This document shows positions 8,317 to 16,006 of a stretch of 42,388 bases of DNA, one piece after another. A program made the position numbers and the translations under genes. Source of the DNA: an uncultured Pseudomonadota bacterium. Lineage in GTDB: Bacteria > Bdellovibrionota_B > Oligoflexia > Oligoflexales > CAIYRB01. The notes beneath the pieces are model-generated. The model was not told where the DNA came from, ran no database searches, and saw only the letters and a list, made by a program, of their open reading frames with translations. The stretch's first letter is position 1. The number at the start of each line of letters is the position of its first letter. The DNA lies in contig CAIYRB010000025.1 in assembly GCA_903928445.1 (NCBI GenBank), positions 1-42,388 of the forward strand, written 5' to 3'.

Positions 8317-9366
8317 GTGCTTTATTGGATCGGCTCGTACTTCGAGTCCTTTTTTGGCCCACTGCGGCTGTTGACCTCACATTTGTTCCTCGGCGGTCTC
8401 AGCGTCATCTTGTGCTGGAGCCTGACCTACCTGTTGTTGCCGCGCCTAGCAGCAAAGCTACCGCGTGACCGTGGCCGGCAGCATGCGGTGCAAAGCGCCG
8501 CCGCTGCGGGTAAACCCACCGGTGCCGGGGTGATTTTTATCAGCATCTTCACCTTAGTTGAGTTGATCGTCCTGCCAGCGACGCTGCAATCGCTGATGAT
8601 CATCTGCCTGACCTTCTTTGCCATGCTCTCCGGCTGGCTTGACGACAAAGCCGTCCATTCCTGGAGCGAATACAAAAAAGGCCTGATCGACCTGATCCTC
8701 GCCGCAGTGGCCGCAACCGTCCTCTGCCAAGGCCAAGCGGCAGAGGTCTGGCTGCCCTTCACCAAGACGACCTTAACCGTACCGCCACCCGTGTTTATCG
8801 CCTTTGGCACCCTGCTGATTTGGACGGCGATCAACTCCACCAATTGCACCGACGGCGTCGACGGCCTGTCGGGGACCCTCTGCGCGATCGCCTTCACCAG
8901 CCTTGGCGGCTTACTCTACTTTGTTCTCGGCCATAAGGAGATCTCGACCTACCTGCTGTTGCCGCATGTGCAAGACGGCGCTGTGTGGGGCATCATGGCT
9001 TTTTCCATGGTCGGTACGATCATGGGCTACCTTTGGTACAACGCCAATCCCAGCTCGCTGCTGATGGGCGACGCCGGGTCCCGCGCACTGGGCTTTCTCC
9101 TCGGCGTGTTCGTCATCAAGAGCGGCAATCCCTTCACCATCTTTATCGTCTCCGCCGTGCTCCTGGTTAACGGCGGCACTGGCTTGGTTAAAGTCGCCCT
9201 GCTGCGCTTTTTCAAGATCGGCATCTTTCGCACCGTGCGCTTTCCGCTGCATGATCATGTGCGGCACAACAAAGGCTGGTCGAACACCCAGGTGCTGGTG
9301 CGCTTTGCACTGGTGCAGGTGATGATCACGATGGTGATGCTGGTGCTGTTGATTAAGGTGAGGTGA
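8317..9366 (+). CDS. mraY: MraY-type phospho-N-acetylmuramoyl-pentapeptide transferase, divergent subtype
   Basis: This integral membrane enzyme should transfer phospho-MurNAc-pentapeptide from UDP to undecaprenyl phosphate, making lipid I for peptidoglycan. The 349-residue protein has about ten membrane segments and the ordered family motifs: LDDK, NCTDGVDGL, MGDAGSRALG and, near the end, FPLHDHVRHNKGW followed by NTQVLVRF. Classical MraY has PLHHH and NLTDGLDGLA; here the middle histidine is aspartate and leucine in NLTDG is cysteine. The GTG start at 8317 follows a GAGGGGGA stretch. The gene stands alone, away from the division and cell-wall cluster where mraY usually lies. A related WecA-type transferase is the alternative, but the PLHxH motif favours MraY. 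Confidence 0.8.
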   Translation: MLYWIGSYFESFFGPLRLLTSHLFLGGLSVILCWSLTYLLLPRLAAKLPRDRGRQHAVQSAAAAGKPTGAGVIFISIFTLVELIVLPATLQSLMIICLTFFAMLSGWLDDKAVHSWSEYKKGLIDLILAAVAATVLCQGQAAEVWLPFTKTTLTVPPPVFIAFGTLLIWTAINSTNCTDGVDGLSGTLCAIAFTSLGGLLYFVLGHKEISTYLLLPHVQDGAVWGIMAFSMVGTIMGYLWYNANPSSLLMGDAGSRALGFLLGVFVIKSGNPFTIFIVSAVLLVNGGTGLVKVALLRFFKIGIFRTVRFPLHDHVRHNKGWSNTQVLVRFALVQVMITMVMLVLLIKVR

Positions 9367-9852
9367 GTCACGGCCAGGGTGGCGCTAGAGCTATCTGATC
9401 TATTAGGTGTCCACCCATGTCGTTGGTAAACGAGCAAGCAGTCTGATACTCCTCAGGCTATGGATAAAGAAATCAGCGCTTCCGCTCTTCCGCGCTGCGG
9501 CGGCCAAAAATCAGGATGGACGTTCCCTCATAGCGATGTGACGCAGGGTCGTACGTTCATTAAATTTAGCGGCAGAAGCGCAGAGTTATGGAGGCGCAGA
9601 AAATTTAGACTAACGGCATGGCCGGTAATTTAAGTGTGTCAGCCTACAAACTATCCAAGAATCACAATGGCACAACAACGCTAAGCTAAAGTGTTAACAG
9701 AGTAAAACTAATAATATTGATAAATAACGTCAACACAATGAAAACTATTAACAAATTAATAATATCTATAATATAAAATGTTTGCATTATTTCTCTAAAA
9801 GTTATATGAGGTGGCTCCGTGTTTGGGACTCCGTCAATTTTTGGGATTCACC
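9367..9852 (+). promoter_or_regulatory. Gene-free AT-rich leader of the exosortase pair
   Basis: These 486 bases hold no convincing gene on either strand. The first half has ordinary composition; from about 9600 to 9810 it becomes strikingly AT-rich. A good -10 (TATAAT) sits at 9767-9772 without a strong -35. An 18-codon ORF opens at ATG 9806 and ends at 9859, overlapping the start of the serine-rich gene in another frame, which could make it a leader peptide. The composition suggests a regulated promoter or an acquired segment. Confidence 0.4.
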
Positions 9853-10167
9853 ATGCTAAAAATAATCATGGCGCTACTTTTGAGCATGTTTTCAGCTGGC
9901 TCCGTTTGGTCAATGCATCACATGATGCGCAATGATCGCTTGATTAGCCACGCCGACAGCTCGGAGCACTCGGTCGTCTCGACGGTCGTGCATTCCAACT
10001 CGAACTCGACCACAAGCTCGGCTCCCATGGGTACTTTGAGCTCGGCCTCAAGTTCTCCTTCAGCTTCGAGCTCGACCCCACGCTCGGCATCCCTCCCTCT
10101 GCCGCCAGCAGCGATCCCCCTCGGCCTAGCTGCCGCAGTATTTCTGCTGAAAAAGCGCCTCAAGTAA
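9853..10167 (+). CDS. Serine-rich secreted mini-protein with a PLPPA-type C-terminal sorting signal (putative exosortase substrate)
   Basis: This 104-residue protein has three parts. Residues 1-20 are a signal peptide (MLKIIMALLL... ending WS). Residues about 36-80 are dominated by Ser and Thr with some Ala, Asn and Pro. The C-terminus has the motif LPLPPA (81-86), a hydrophobic segment of about 14 residues, and a basic end KKRLK. That last tripartite layout is the signature of PEP-CTERM-like substrates, and the motif resembles the VPLPA variant. Ser/Thr-rich stalks are typical of such substrates and are thought to be glycosylated. An in-frame GTG at 9811 is possible, but the ATG at 9853 gives the clean signal peptide. 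The exosortase gene follows 33 bases downstream. Sorting is predicted, not shown. Confidence 0.75.
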   Translation: MLKIIMALLLSMFSAGSVWSMHHMMRNDRLISHADSSEHSVVSTVVHSNSNSTTSSAPMGTLSSASSSPSASSSTPRSASLPLPPAAIPLGLAAAVFLLKKRLK

Positions 10168-10200
10168 GTCCTAAGGATCGTCCCTTCAAGAGGTGCCGAC

Positions 10201-11157
10201 ATGTTCCTGTCGTTGCCACTCTGGCAAAAGTTCATCTTCGCCTTTGTGCTGGCAGTACCTTTATGCCAACTCTATACTGTCGCCGGGTTTTACCTCGGTG
10301 ATGAAGCCTTGCGCTACGAACGCATCGCCATCGCTGCACTTGCGCTGCTCAGTTTGCTGCGTCAGTTGCCTCGCCAAAACTTGACGCTAGGCCAACCAGG
10401 CGCCTGGATCATCATGCTCCCAGCGCAGTCGGTGCTCGCTTGCGCACTGACGGTGGCTCCGAGCAAGTCCCTGGCGATCTACGCTTACCTCGTCTACTGG
10501 GGCGGTGTGGCTTACTGGCTGGGTGGCAGCGCCCTGCTCAAGCGTTGCGCTCCGCCACTGGCCGCGCTGGCGGTGATGGTGTTTTTGCCTGGTCCGTTGC
10601 TTGGTCCATTGGGCGCGGGTTTACTCGCAGCCCTGGTGGCGGCGAGCAAGTTCTTGATTGGATTTTTGTTTAGCGATGTGCCGATGGCTGGGACCATTGT
10701 CTACATCAAACAGAGACCGGTTGAGTTTTTATTTGGCTGCTGTGGTTACGACTTTATGGTGACCTATGTCGCCACCTGCTTGGTGTTCTGGGCTGGCGGT
10801 GATCACATGTCTAAGCTACTTAAAGAAATTGCTTTAGCCATGCTCTTAGCCTTTGCGCTTAATCTGGCGCGCATCATCACCATGGTGGCCCTGGGTCGTG
10901 CCGGCTATTGGGAGCTGGCGCTGGGTGCGGGGCATATGTGGTTAGGTGGAGTCTTTATCTTCGCTGGCGCTGTGGTGGTGATGCACCGGGCCTCGGCTGC
11001 AGCTGCTGTCACTCCTCAGGACCTTTTGGCTCCCTTGATTTTAGCCGCTGCCGGCAACACCCTGGCGATCGCTCCCAGCACGTCGTTAGCCAGTAAATCG
11101 ACCACGTCCTGGGTGTCTAGTGTGGAGAAGAGAAAAGGGATCCGTTCGATGGGATAA
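10201..11157 (+). CDS. Exosortase/archaeosortase family transpeptidase
   Basis: This is a multi-pass membrane protein of 318 residues, predicted to cleave and transfer proteins carrying a C-terminal sorting signal. The triad expected of the family is in place and well spaced: Cys in FGCCGYD (residue 181, or 180), Arg in NLARI (224), and His in GAGHMW (245), each at the edge of a hydrophobic helix. About eight membrane segments precede residue 262. The tail after about residue 265 is not family-like and overlaps the 3' part of an opposing gene by about 140 bases, so it may be read-through sequence. AAGAGGTG lies ahead of the ATG. The gene directly upstream encodes a protein with a matching sorting signal. 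No polysaccharide genes are adjacent, which is unusual for exosortases. Confidence 0.82.
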   Translation: MFLSLPLWQKFIFAFVLAVPLCQLYTVAGFYLGDEALRYERIAIAALALLSLLRQLPRQNLTLGQPGAWIIMLPAQSVLACALTVAPSKSLAIYAYLVYWGGVAYWLGGSALLKRCAPPLAALAVMVFLPGPLLGPLGAGLLAALVAASKFLIGFLFSDVPMAGTIVYIKQRPVEFLFGCCGYDFMVTYVATCLVFWAGGDHMSKLLKEIALAMLLAFALNLARIITMVALGRAGYWELALGAGHMWLGGVFIFAGAVVVMHRASAAAAVTPQDLLAPLILAAAGNTLAIAPSTSLASKSTTSWVSSVEKRKGIRSMG

Positions 11158-11303
11158 TCGGACTTGGCCCGGATGATACTTCGCGCAGTGCGCGGCCCAA
11201 GGCGCCTGACCAAAGCATCTTTGTCCGCTTCGCTGAGGTTGAGGCGCGGCTGCGGCAGCTCACCCTTGAGATGTTGTAAAACTTTCGCGACGTCATCACT
11301 CAT
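11016..11303 (-). CDS. Small conserved-looking protein encoded after pilT
   Basis: I do not recognise this 95-residue, mainly helical, charged protein. It begins MSDDVAKVLQHLKGEL and ends in a basic GAKRS. The ATG at 11303 (a GTG lies one codon earlier) is 13 bases after the pilT stop with GAGGGATGAG between, so it is very likely co-transcribed and coupled with pilT. Its 3' end overlaps the tail of the opposing exosortase gene by about 140 bases. Both frames look protein-like there; this one shows ordinary amphipathic composition throughout, so I trust it. Confidence 0.6.
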   Translation of the reverse strand: MSDDVAKVLQHLKGELPQPRLNLSEADKDALVRRLGPRTARSIIRAKSDYPIERIPFLFSTLDTQDVVDLLANDVLGAIARVLPAAAKIKGAKRS

Positions 11304-11316
11304 CACTCATCCCTCA

Positions 11317-12390
11317 TCACGTCGACACGCCGCGCATTTTAAGCAGCATATTGTCGCGTTGTGAGGCATGGGTGAGCGCCTCCTCGCGGCTAATGACGCC
11401 GCGTTCGAGTAGCGCCAGTAGGGAGGCGTCGAAGCTGGTCATGCCGTGCGTCTCGCTGCCATTGGCAATGACCGTGTGCAGATTGGCGAAGCTTTCGGAC
11501 CTGAGGATGATGTCCTGGGCCGCGGCGTTGACGACCAGGATCTCGTGCGCCGCAACCATACCTTGGCCATCAACACGGGCCACCAGGCGCTGTGAGATCA
11601 CCGCCTTTAGCGTACTTGCCAGCATCTGGCGGAGGACGGAATGCTGCGACGCTGGAAAGTAGGAGAGCAGACGCATGATGGTTTCAACTGCATCCACCGT
11701 GTGCAGGGTAGATAGCACCAAGTGGCCGGTTTCGGCCGCCATCAATGCGGTTTCGGTGGTTTGCTGGTCGCGTAGCTCGCCGACCAGAATGACGTCGGGG
11801 TTTTGCCGCAGGGCCGCGCGCAGCGCCGAGGCGAAGGACTCCGAGTCGCTGCCGATCTCGCGTTGGTTGATGGTCGAGCAGCTGTCGCTGAAGTTGAATT
11901 CAATCGGATCTTCAATGGTGATGATATGCGCGGCACGGTCTATGTTGATCTGCTGGACCATACTGGCCAGAGTAGTGGATTTACCAGAACCCGTGGCGCC
12001 GGTGACAAGGATAAGGCCGCGGCGCTCGTTGGCGAGGTGCTCGAGGATGTCTGGCATCTGCAATTCCTGCAGCGATTTGACCGCTGGATGAATGACGCGC
12101 AGCACCATGCCGAAGGTTTGGCGTTGCCGAAACAGGTTGACGCGGAAGCGGTGACCGGTGCCAATCTGATAGGCAAAGTCGACATCACCAGCTGTCCGCA
12201 GTCGCTGCTGTAGATGCGGTGGTAGGATATGCTCGACCCACTTTTGCATGATTTCAGGCGTGATTTCATTGCCGTCGCTCAGCCCGACCAATTCACCGTT
12301 GAAACGAAACCGAGGAATCGTACCGGTCTTTAGCAAGACGTCGCTGGCGCCGCCGCGCACTGCTACTTTTAGCACTCGATCGAGTTCCAA
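11317..12390 (-). CDS. pilT: Type IV pilus retraction ATPase PilT/PilU
   Basis: This is a cytoplasmic hexameric ATPase that depolymerises type IV pili and so drives twitching and surface attachment. The 357-residue protein has the N-terminal PAS-like domain (GASDVLLKTG), Walker A GATGSGKST, the Asp box (ITIEDPIEF), Walker B (PDVILVGELRD) and the His box (GHLVLSTLHT). The C-terminus (TSFDASLLALLERGVISREEA) is closer to the PilU form than to the classic PilT AIRNLI ending, so PilU is possible. The TTG start at 12390 has GAGG seven bases ahead. No other pilus gene is present in the window. Confidence 0.92.
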   Translation of the reverse strand: MELDRVLKVAVRGGASDVLLKTGTIPRFRFNGELVGLSDGNEITPEIMQKWVEHILPPHLQQRLRTAGDVDFAYQIGTGHRFRVNLFRQRQTFGMVLRVIHPAVKSLQELQMPDILEHLANERRGLILVTGATGSGKSTTLASMVQQINIDRAAHIITIEDPIEFNFSDSCSTINQREIGSDSESFASALRAALRQNPDVILVGELRDQQTTETALMAAETGHLVLSTLHTVDAVETIMRLLSYFPASQHSVLRQMLASTLKAVISQRLVARVDGQGMVAAHEILVVNAAAQDIILRSESFANLHTVIANGSETHGMTSFDASLLALLERGVISREEALTHASQRDNMLLKMRGVST

Positions 12391-12535
12391 TGATAGCCTC
12401 TAGCCATTTGGTTGCGTCATCACCCATTCTGAACTTACTATCGGCATGGAAAGCCTAAAGATTGAGGTCGCCCTGTTGGTTTTTGCCGATAACTTTCTGT
12501 TTAGCGCTGCGACTCTCGTAGCTTGCTTTTCGCGC

Positions 12536-12563
12536 TTGCTGTGCTAGCGATCTCTCTTATAAA
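12536..12563 (+). promoter_or_regulatory. Candidate sigma70 promoter
   Basis: TTGCTG and TATAAA are 16 bases apart, 36 bases ahead of the start of the secreted protein at 12599. This is the best promoter match in the pilT upstream region. Confidence 0.4.
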
Positions 12564-12598
12564 ATTCAAGGTAGGATCACCAACAGCGGGGACTCTCT

Positions 12599-13054
12599 AT
12601 GCAGCGCCAGCGTGCGACGATCATGATGGCGGTGCTGGCTCTGAGCGGCCTACACCTCGCTGCAGGTAAGCGTCGGTCCCCCCCCGTCAACGACCGCGGC
12701 GGCGGCTTTCTGCTGACCAACCTGCCCAAGGGCAAGGACGTCACCATGCCGCAACCGGCCACCACCTATGTACCGCTGTCCGCGCGGATCATGCTGACGG
12801 CCACCGACATGCCGCAGACCCTGAGCTTTCGCCCGGTAAACATCGGCCACGGCCCCGTCCACAGCCTGCGCTTGGTGATTTTTGACGAGAACTCCGAGCG
12901 CGTCCAATACCGCGACATGCAGCCCGGCACCCCGTTCCTCTATCCCGTCAAGACCCTCACAACGGTCACCGTCATGGCCGAAGCCATCGGCACCCCGTCC
13001 ACTGGCGTCTTTCTCCAAGTCGAAAGCGATAAGCCCCTAACCATCGCTCACTAA
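12599..13054 (+). CDS. Secreted protein of unknown function
   Basis: The 151-residue product begins with a signal peptide (MQRQRATIMMAVLALSG..., cleavage near LAAG). The mature part is proline- and threonine-rich with alternating beta-strand-like segments, suggesting a small beta-sandwich. It has no cysteines in the mature part and no motif I recognise. A GGGGA stretch precedes the ATG and a plausible promoter lies at 12536-12563. It is convergent with purA and seems monocistronic. Confidence 0.7.
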   Translation: MQRQRATIMMAVLALSGLHLAAGKRRSPPVNDRGGGFLLTNLPKGKDVTMPQPATTYVPLSARIMLTATDMPQTLSFRPVNIGHGPVHSLRLVIFDENSERVQYRDMQPGTPFLYPVKTLTTVTVMAEAIGTPSTGVFLQVESDKPLTIAH

Positions 13055-13108
13055 GGGTTTGCGCAGACCTCATATCAAAAACTCTGTGCGAGCTCCGCGC
13101 CCCCGCGG

Positions 13109-14386
13109 TTAGTCTCTATACAACGCATCATCCCGACCCGGCCCCGTCCCAACCATCGTGATCTGCGCCCCACAAAAAGCCTCCGCCGCCGCCACAAAGG
13201 TCTTAGCCTCTGGCGGTAGTTGCGCCATCGACCCACTTTTAGGAATCTCGGTGCTCCACCCCGGAAAGGTCTGATAGACCGGCTCGCACGCCGCCAGCAC
13301 ATCGCTGCTCCACGGCAACTCGGTCAATTCCCCCAGCACCGGGTGGCGATAGGCAACACACATCTTCACTTCTGATAGTCCCGTGAGGATGTCCATCTTG
13401 TTTAGGACGACGGCATCTAGGCCATTCACCTGCACGACGTAGCGCAAGGCCACACCGTCCAGCCATCCCACGCGCCGTGGCCGGCCAGTGGTGGCGCCAA
13501 ACTCTTGGCCCTTTTTGGCGATCAAAGCGCCGACCTGATCGTGCAGCTCGGTGGGAAATGGCCCCGCACCAACCCGCGTGACGTAGCCTTTGGCGATGCC
13601 GATGACGCGGTCGATCTGGCGCGGTGGCAGGCCGATGCTTTGGCAAGCACCACCGGCGCCGGTGCTGCTGCTGGTGACGAAAGGGTAGGTGCCGTGGTCG
13701 AGGTCGAGCAGCGCTCCCTGGGCGCCTTCAAGCAGGACCTTCTTGCCGGCGCGGGCGGCAGCGCGGATGCGGCTTTCGGCGTCGCAAACAAAGGGCTTTA
13801 AGGCGTCAGCGGCGGCTTCAAAGGCGGCCCAGGCTTCTGCCGAGGTCGTCAGCAACGGGCCGAAGCTCGGTTCAACTTCTTTCATCCGTTGGATCCAACG
13901 CCCGCGCGCCGCCGTGTCAACATAATCGCCGACGCGTAGGCCGGAGCGAGCTGCTTTGTCGCCGTAGGTTGGGCCAATGCCGCGTTTGGTGGTGCCGATC
14001 GCCGATTTGCTGCGGCTTTCGCGCTGCTCATCGACATGGATGTGCCACGGGGTGATGACGTGGGCCCGACCTGATAGCCACAAGCGCTCGGGCGTGAGAT
14101 GGACGTCCTGGTCGCGCACCTTGGCGATCTCGGCAACCAATTGCGCTGGATTAATGACGACCCCCGCCGCCAAGGCGCTGGTCTGCCGGGAATGGAAGAT
14201 ACCGCTAGGCAGCTGGTGCAGGACGACTTTTTTACCCGCGACGTACAGCGTGTGACCCGCGTTGTTGCCGCCTTGATAGCGGACCACCAAGTCGCCATCG
14301 GCCGCCAACACGTCGATCCACTTGCCTTTGCCCTCGTCGCCCCATTGAGCGCCGACCAATACGGTGACCTGCGAAGAAGCAGTCAT
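13109..14386 (-). CDS. purA: Adenylosuccinate synthetase PurA
   Basis: The enzyme joins IMP and aspartate using GTP to give adenylosuccinate, the first committed step from IMP to AMP. The 425-residue length is normal. The N-terminal GAQWGDEGKGK motif has the catalytic Asp and the P-loop Lys; the GGNNAGHT motif supplies the catalytic His; TTKRGIGPTY and LLEGAQGALLDLDHGTYPFVT-type segments are present, as is the C-terminal GPGRDD. The frame is open to 14473, but the ATG at 14386 gives the family N-terminus. It is transcribed divergently from purB, the next enzyme of the same route, across a 161-base gap. Confidence 0.97.
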   Translation of the reverse strand: MTASSQVTVLVGAQWGDEGKGKWIDVLAADGDLVVRYQGGNNAGHTLYVAGKKVVLHQLPSGIFHSRQTSALAAGVVINPAQLVAEIAKVRDQDVHLTPERLWLSGRAHVITPWHIHVDEQRESRSKSAIGTTKRGIGPTYGDKAARSGLRVGDYVDTAARGRWIQRMKEVEPSFGPLLTTSAEAWAAFEAAADALKPFVCDAESRIRAAARAGKKVLLEGAQGALLDLDHGTYPFVTSSSTGAGGACQSIGLPPRQIDRVIGIAKGYVTRVGAGPFPTELHDQVGALIAKKGQEFGATTGRPRRVGWLDGVALRYVVQVNGLDAVVLNKMDILTGLSEVKMCVAYRHPVLGELTELPWSSDVLAACEPVYQTFPGWSTEIPKSGSMAQLPPEAKTFVAAAEAFCGAQITMVGTGPGRDDALYRD

Positions 14387-14547
14387 GCTGGTTCGTTCCT
14401 GACTGAAAAAAGGTTGTCGTCCCGTGCTCCCATTTAATCGACCAGCTCCCCCGTGTCCACTGGAAGTCTGCATGGGTGCATGGTATAGGCCTTGGTCGCG
14501 CCTGGTATTTTGGCTGTTGTCGTCGATTTAATGTTGGAGGCTCTACC
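14387..14547. promoter_or_regulatory. Divergent purA/purB promoter region
   Basis: These 161 bases separate the two starts of the AMP branch genes. Both promoters should lie here and could be co-regulated. I see no recognisable PurR-type palindrome; the purB side ends with GGAGG at 14536-14540. Confidence 0.4.
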
Positions 14548-15960
14548 GTGCCATCCTTGGCTCCGGACCAGTGGGAATTGTGGGCGATTTCACCGCTTGA
14601 TGGCCGTTATCGTAAGCATCTAAACGGTCTCGGCGAGTTGACCAGCGAGGGGGCTTTGATCAGCTACCGCGCCAAGGTCGAGGCCGCCTGGCTGCTGCAT
14701 CTGGCCGACGTGCCGGAGATTAAGCCGTTGATCGATCTACCGGCGACGGCGCGGCAGACCTTAAAGCTGCTGACCGATGGCACGGCGCATGATTGGCAGG
14801 CGCAGATCAAAGAGATCGAAAAGACCACCAATCATGACGTCAAGGCCATCGAATACTACCTGCAGCATCGCCTGAGGAGCGTTGGGGTGGCGCCGCAAAC
14901 GCTGGCCTTTATACATTTTGCTTGTACCTCAGAGGATATCAACAACCTCGCTTACGGCCTGATGTTGCAGGACTTGCGCGCGCAGCGCCTGCTGCCGCTG
15001 CTGACGCAGATCACCGTCGACCTGGCGGTCAAAGCCCGCGACTACGCTGACCTGCCGATGCTGGCGAGAACCCATGGGCAGACCGCGACGCCGACCACCC
15101 TGGGCAAGGAGATGGCGGTGTTTGGACGACGCGTGCAGCGCCTCCAAGCGAAGTTGCAGCAGCAGCTGCTGGAAGGCAAAATGAACGGGGCCGTCGGCAA
15201 CTACAACGCCCACCTGGTGGCCTTCCCTGGCGTCGACTGGCCTGCGGTCGCCAGGAGTTTCGTCGAGGACAAGCTCGGTCTGAGCTTTAACCCACTGACG
15301 ACCCAGATTGAGAACCATGACACGGTGGTCGAGTTCGCTGCGACGCTGCATCACATCAACACGGTTCTGATAGGTCTCAGTCGTGACATCTGGGGTTACG
15401 TCTCGCTGGGTTACTTCCGCCAGCGGGTCAAACCTGGAGAGATCGGCTCGAGCACTATGCCGCACAAGGTCAACCCCATCGACTTCGAAAACGCCGAGGG
15501 TAATCTCGGCATCGCCAATGCCCTGGCCGGACACTTTAGCGATAAATTGCCGATCTCCCGCTGGCAGCGCGACTTAAGTGACTCGACTGTGCTGCGCTCT
15601 CTGGCCACCCTGGTCGGTCACACCGAGTTGGCCTGGCGCTCCCTGCTGCGTGGTTTGGCCAAGATCAGCGTCGACCAGGAGCGCATCGCCGGCGATCTGG
15701 ATGGGGCTTGGGAGGTCCTGGCCGAGCCCGTGCAGACGGTGCTGCGCCGCTACGGTGTGGTCGATGCCTACGAACGCCTGAAGGAAGCCACCCGTGGCAA
15801 ACAGGTCAGTCGCGAGGCCTTGCATCAGCTCATCGACCGCTCCAGCGAGCTGCCGAGCAGCGCAAAGGAGGCGCTTCGCGCTTTGACTCCAGCCAGTTAC
15901 ACTGGAGCGGCGGGGACCTTGGCGCGGCAGTTTGCCGCCTCGATGAATGTCGGCGGCTAG
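14548..15960 (+). CDS. purB: Adenylosuccinate lyase PurB
   Basis: This enzyme removes fumarate from adenylosuccinate to give AMP and from SAICAR in purine synthesis. The 470-residue protein is of the E. coli type (ISPLDGRY near the start). Family motifs include THGQTATPTTLGKE with the catalytic His and the GSSTMPHKVNPIDFEN loop, with the catalytic Ser in its SS pair. The frame is open from 14476, but GTG at 14548 has GGAGG seven bases ahead and removes an odd cysteine-rich extension. It is divergent from purA. Confidence 0.96.
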   Translation: MPSLAPDQWELWAISPLDGRYRKHLNGLGELTSEGALISYRAKVEAAWLLHLADVPEIKPLIDLPATARQTLKLLTDGTAHDWQAQIKEIEKTTNHDVKAIEYYLQHRLRSVGVAPQTLAFIHFACTSEDINNLAYGLMLQDLRAQRLLPLLTQITVDLAVKARDYADLPMLARTHGQTATPTTLGKEMAVFGRRVQRLQAKLQQQLLEGKMNGAVGNYNAHLVAFPGVDWPAVARSFVEDKLGLSFNPLTTQIENHDTVVEFAATLHHINTVLIGLSRDIWGYVSLGYFRQRVKPGEIGSSTMPHKVNPIDFENAEGNLGIANALAGHFSDKLPISRWQRDLSDSTVLRSLATLVGHTELAWRSLLRGLAKISVDQERIAGDLDGAWEVLAEPVQTVLRRYGVVDAYERLKEATRGKQVSREALHQLIDRSSELPSSAKEALRALTPASYTGAAGTLARQFAASMNVGG

Positions 15961-16006
15961 GCGTCTCCCCGGTTAAAGATCACGATGATGTGAGGGTCCA
16001 GCTGCG

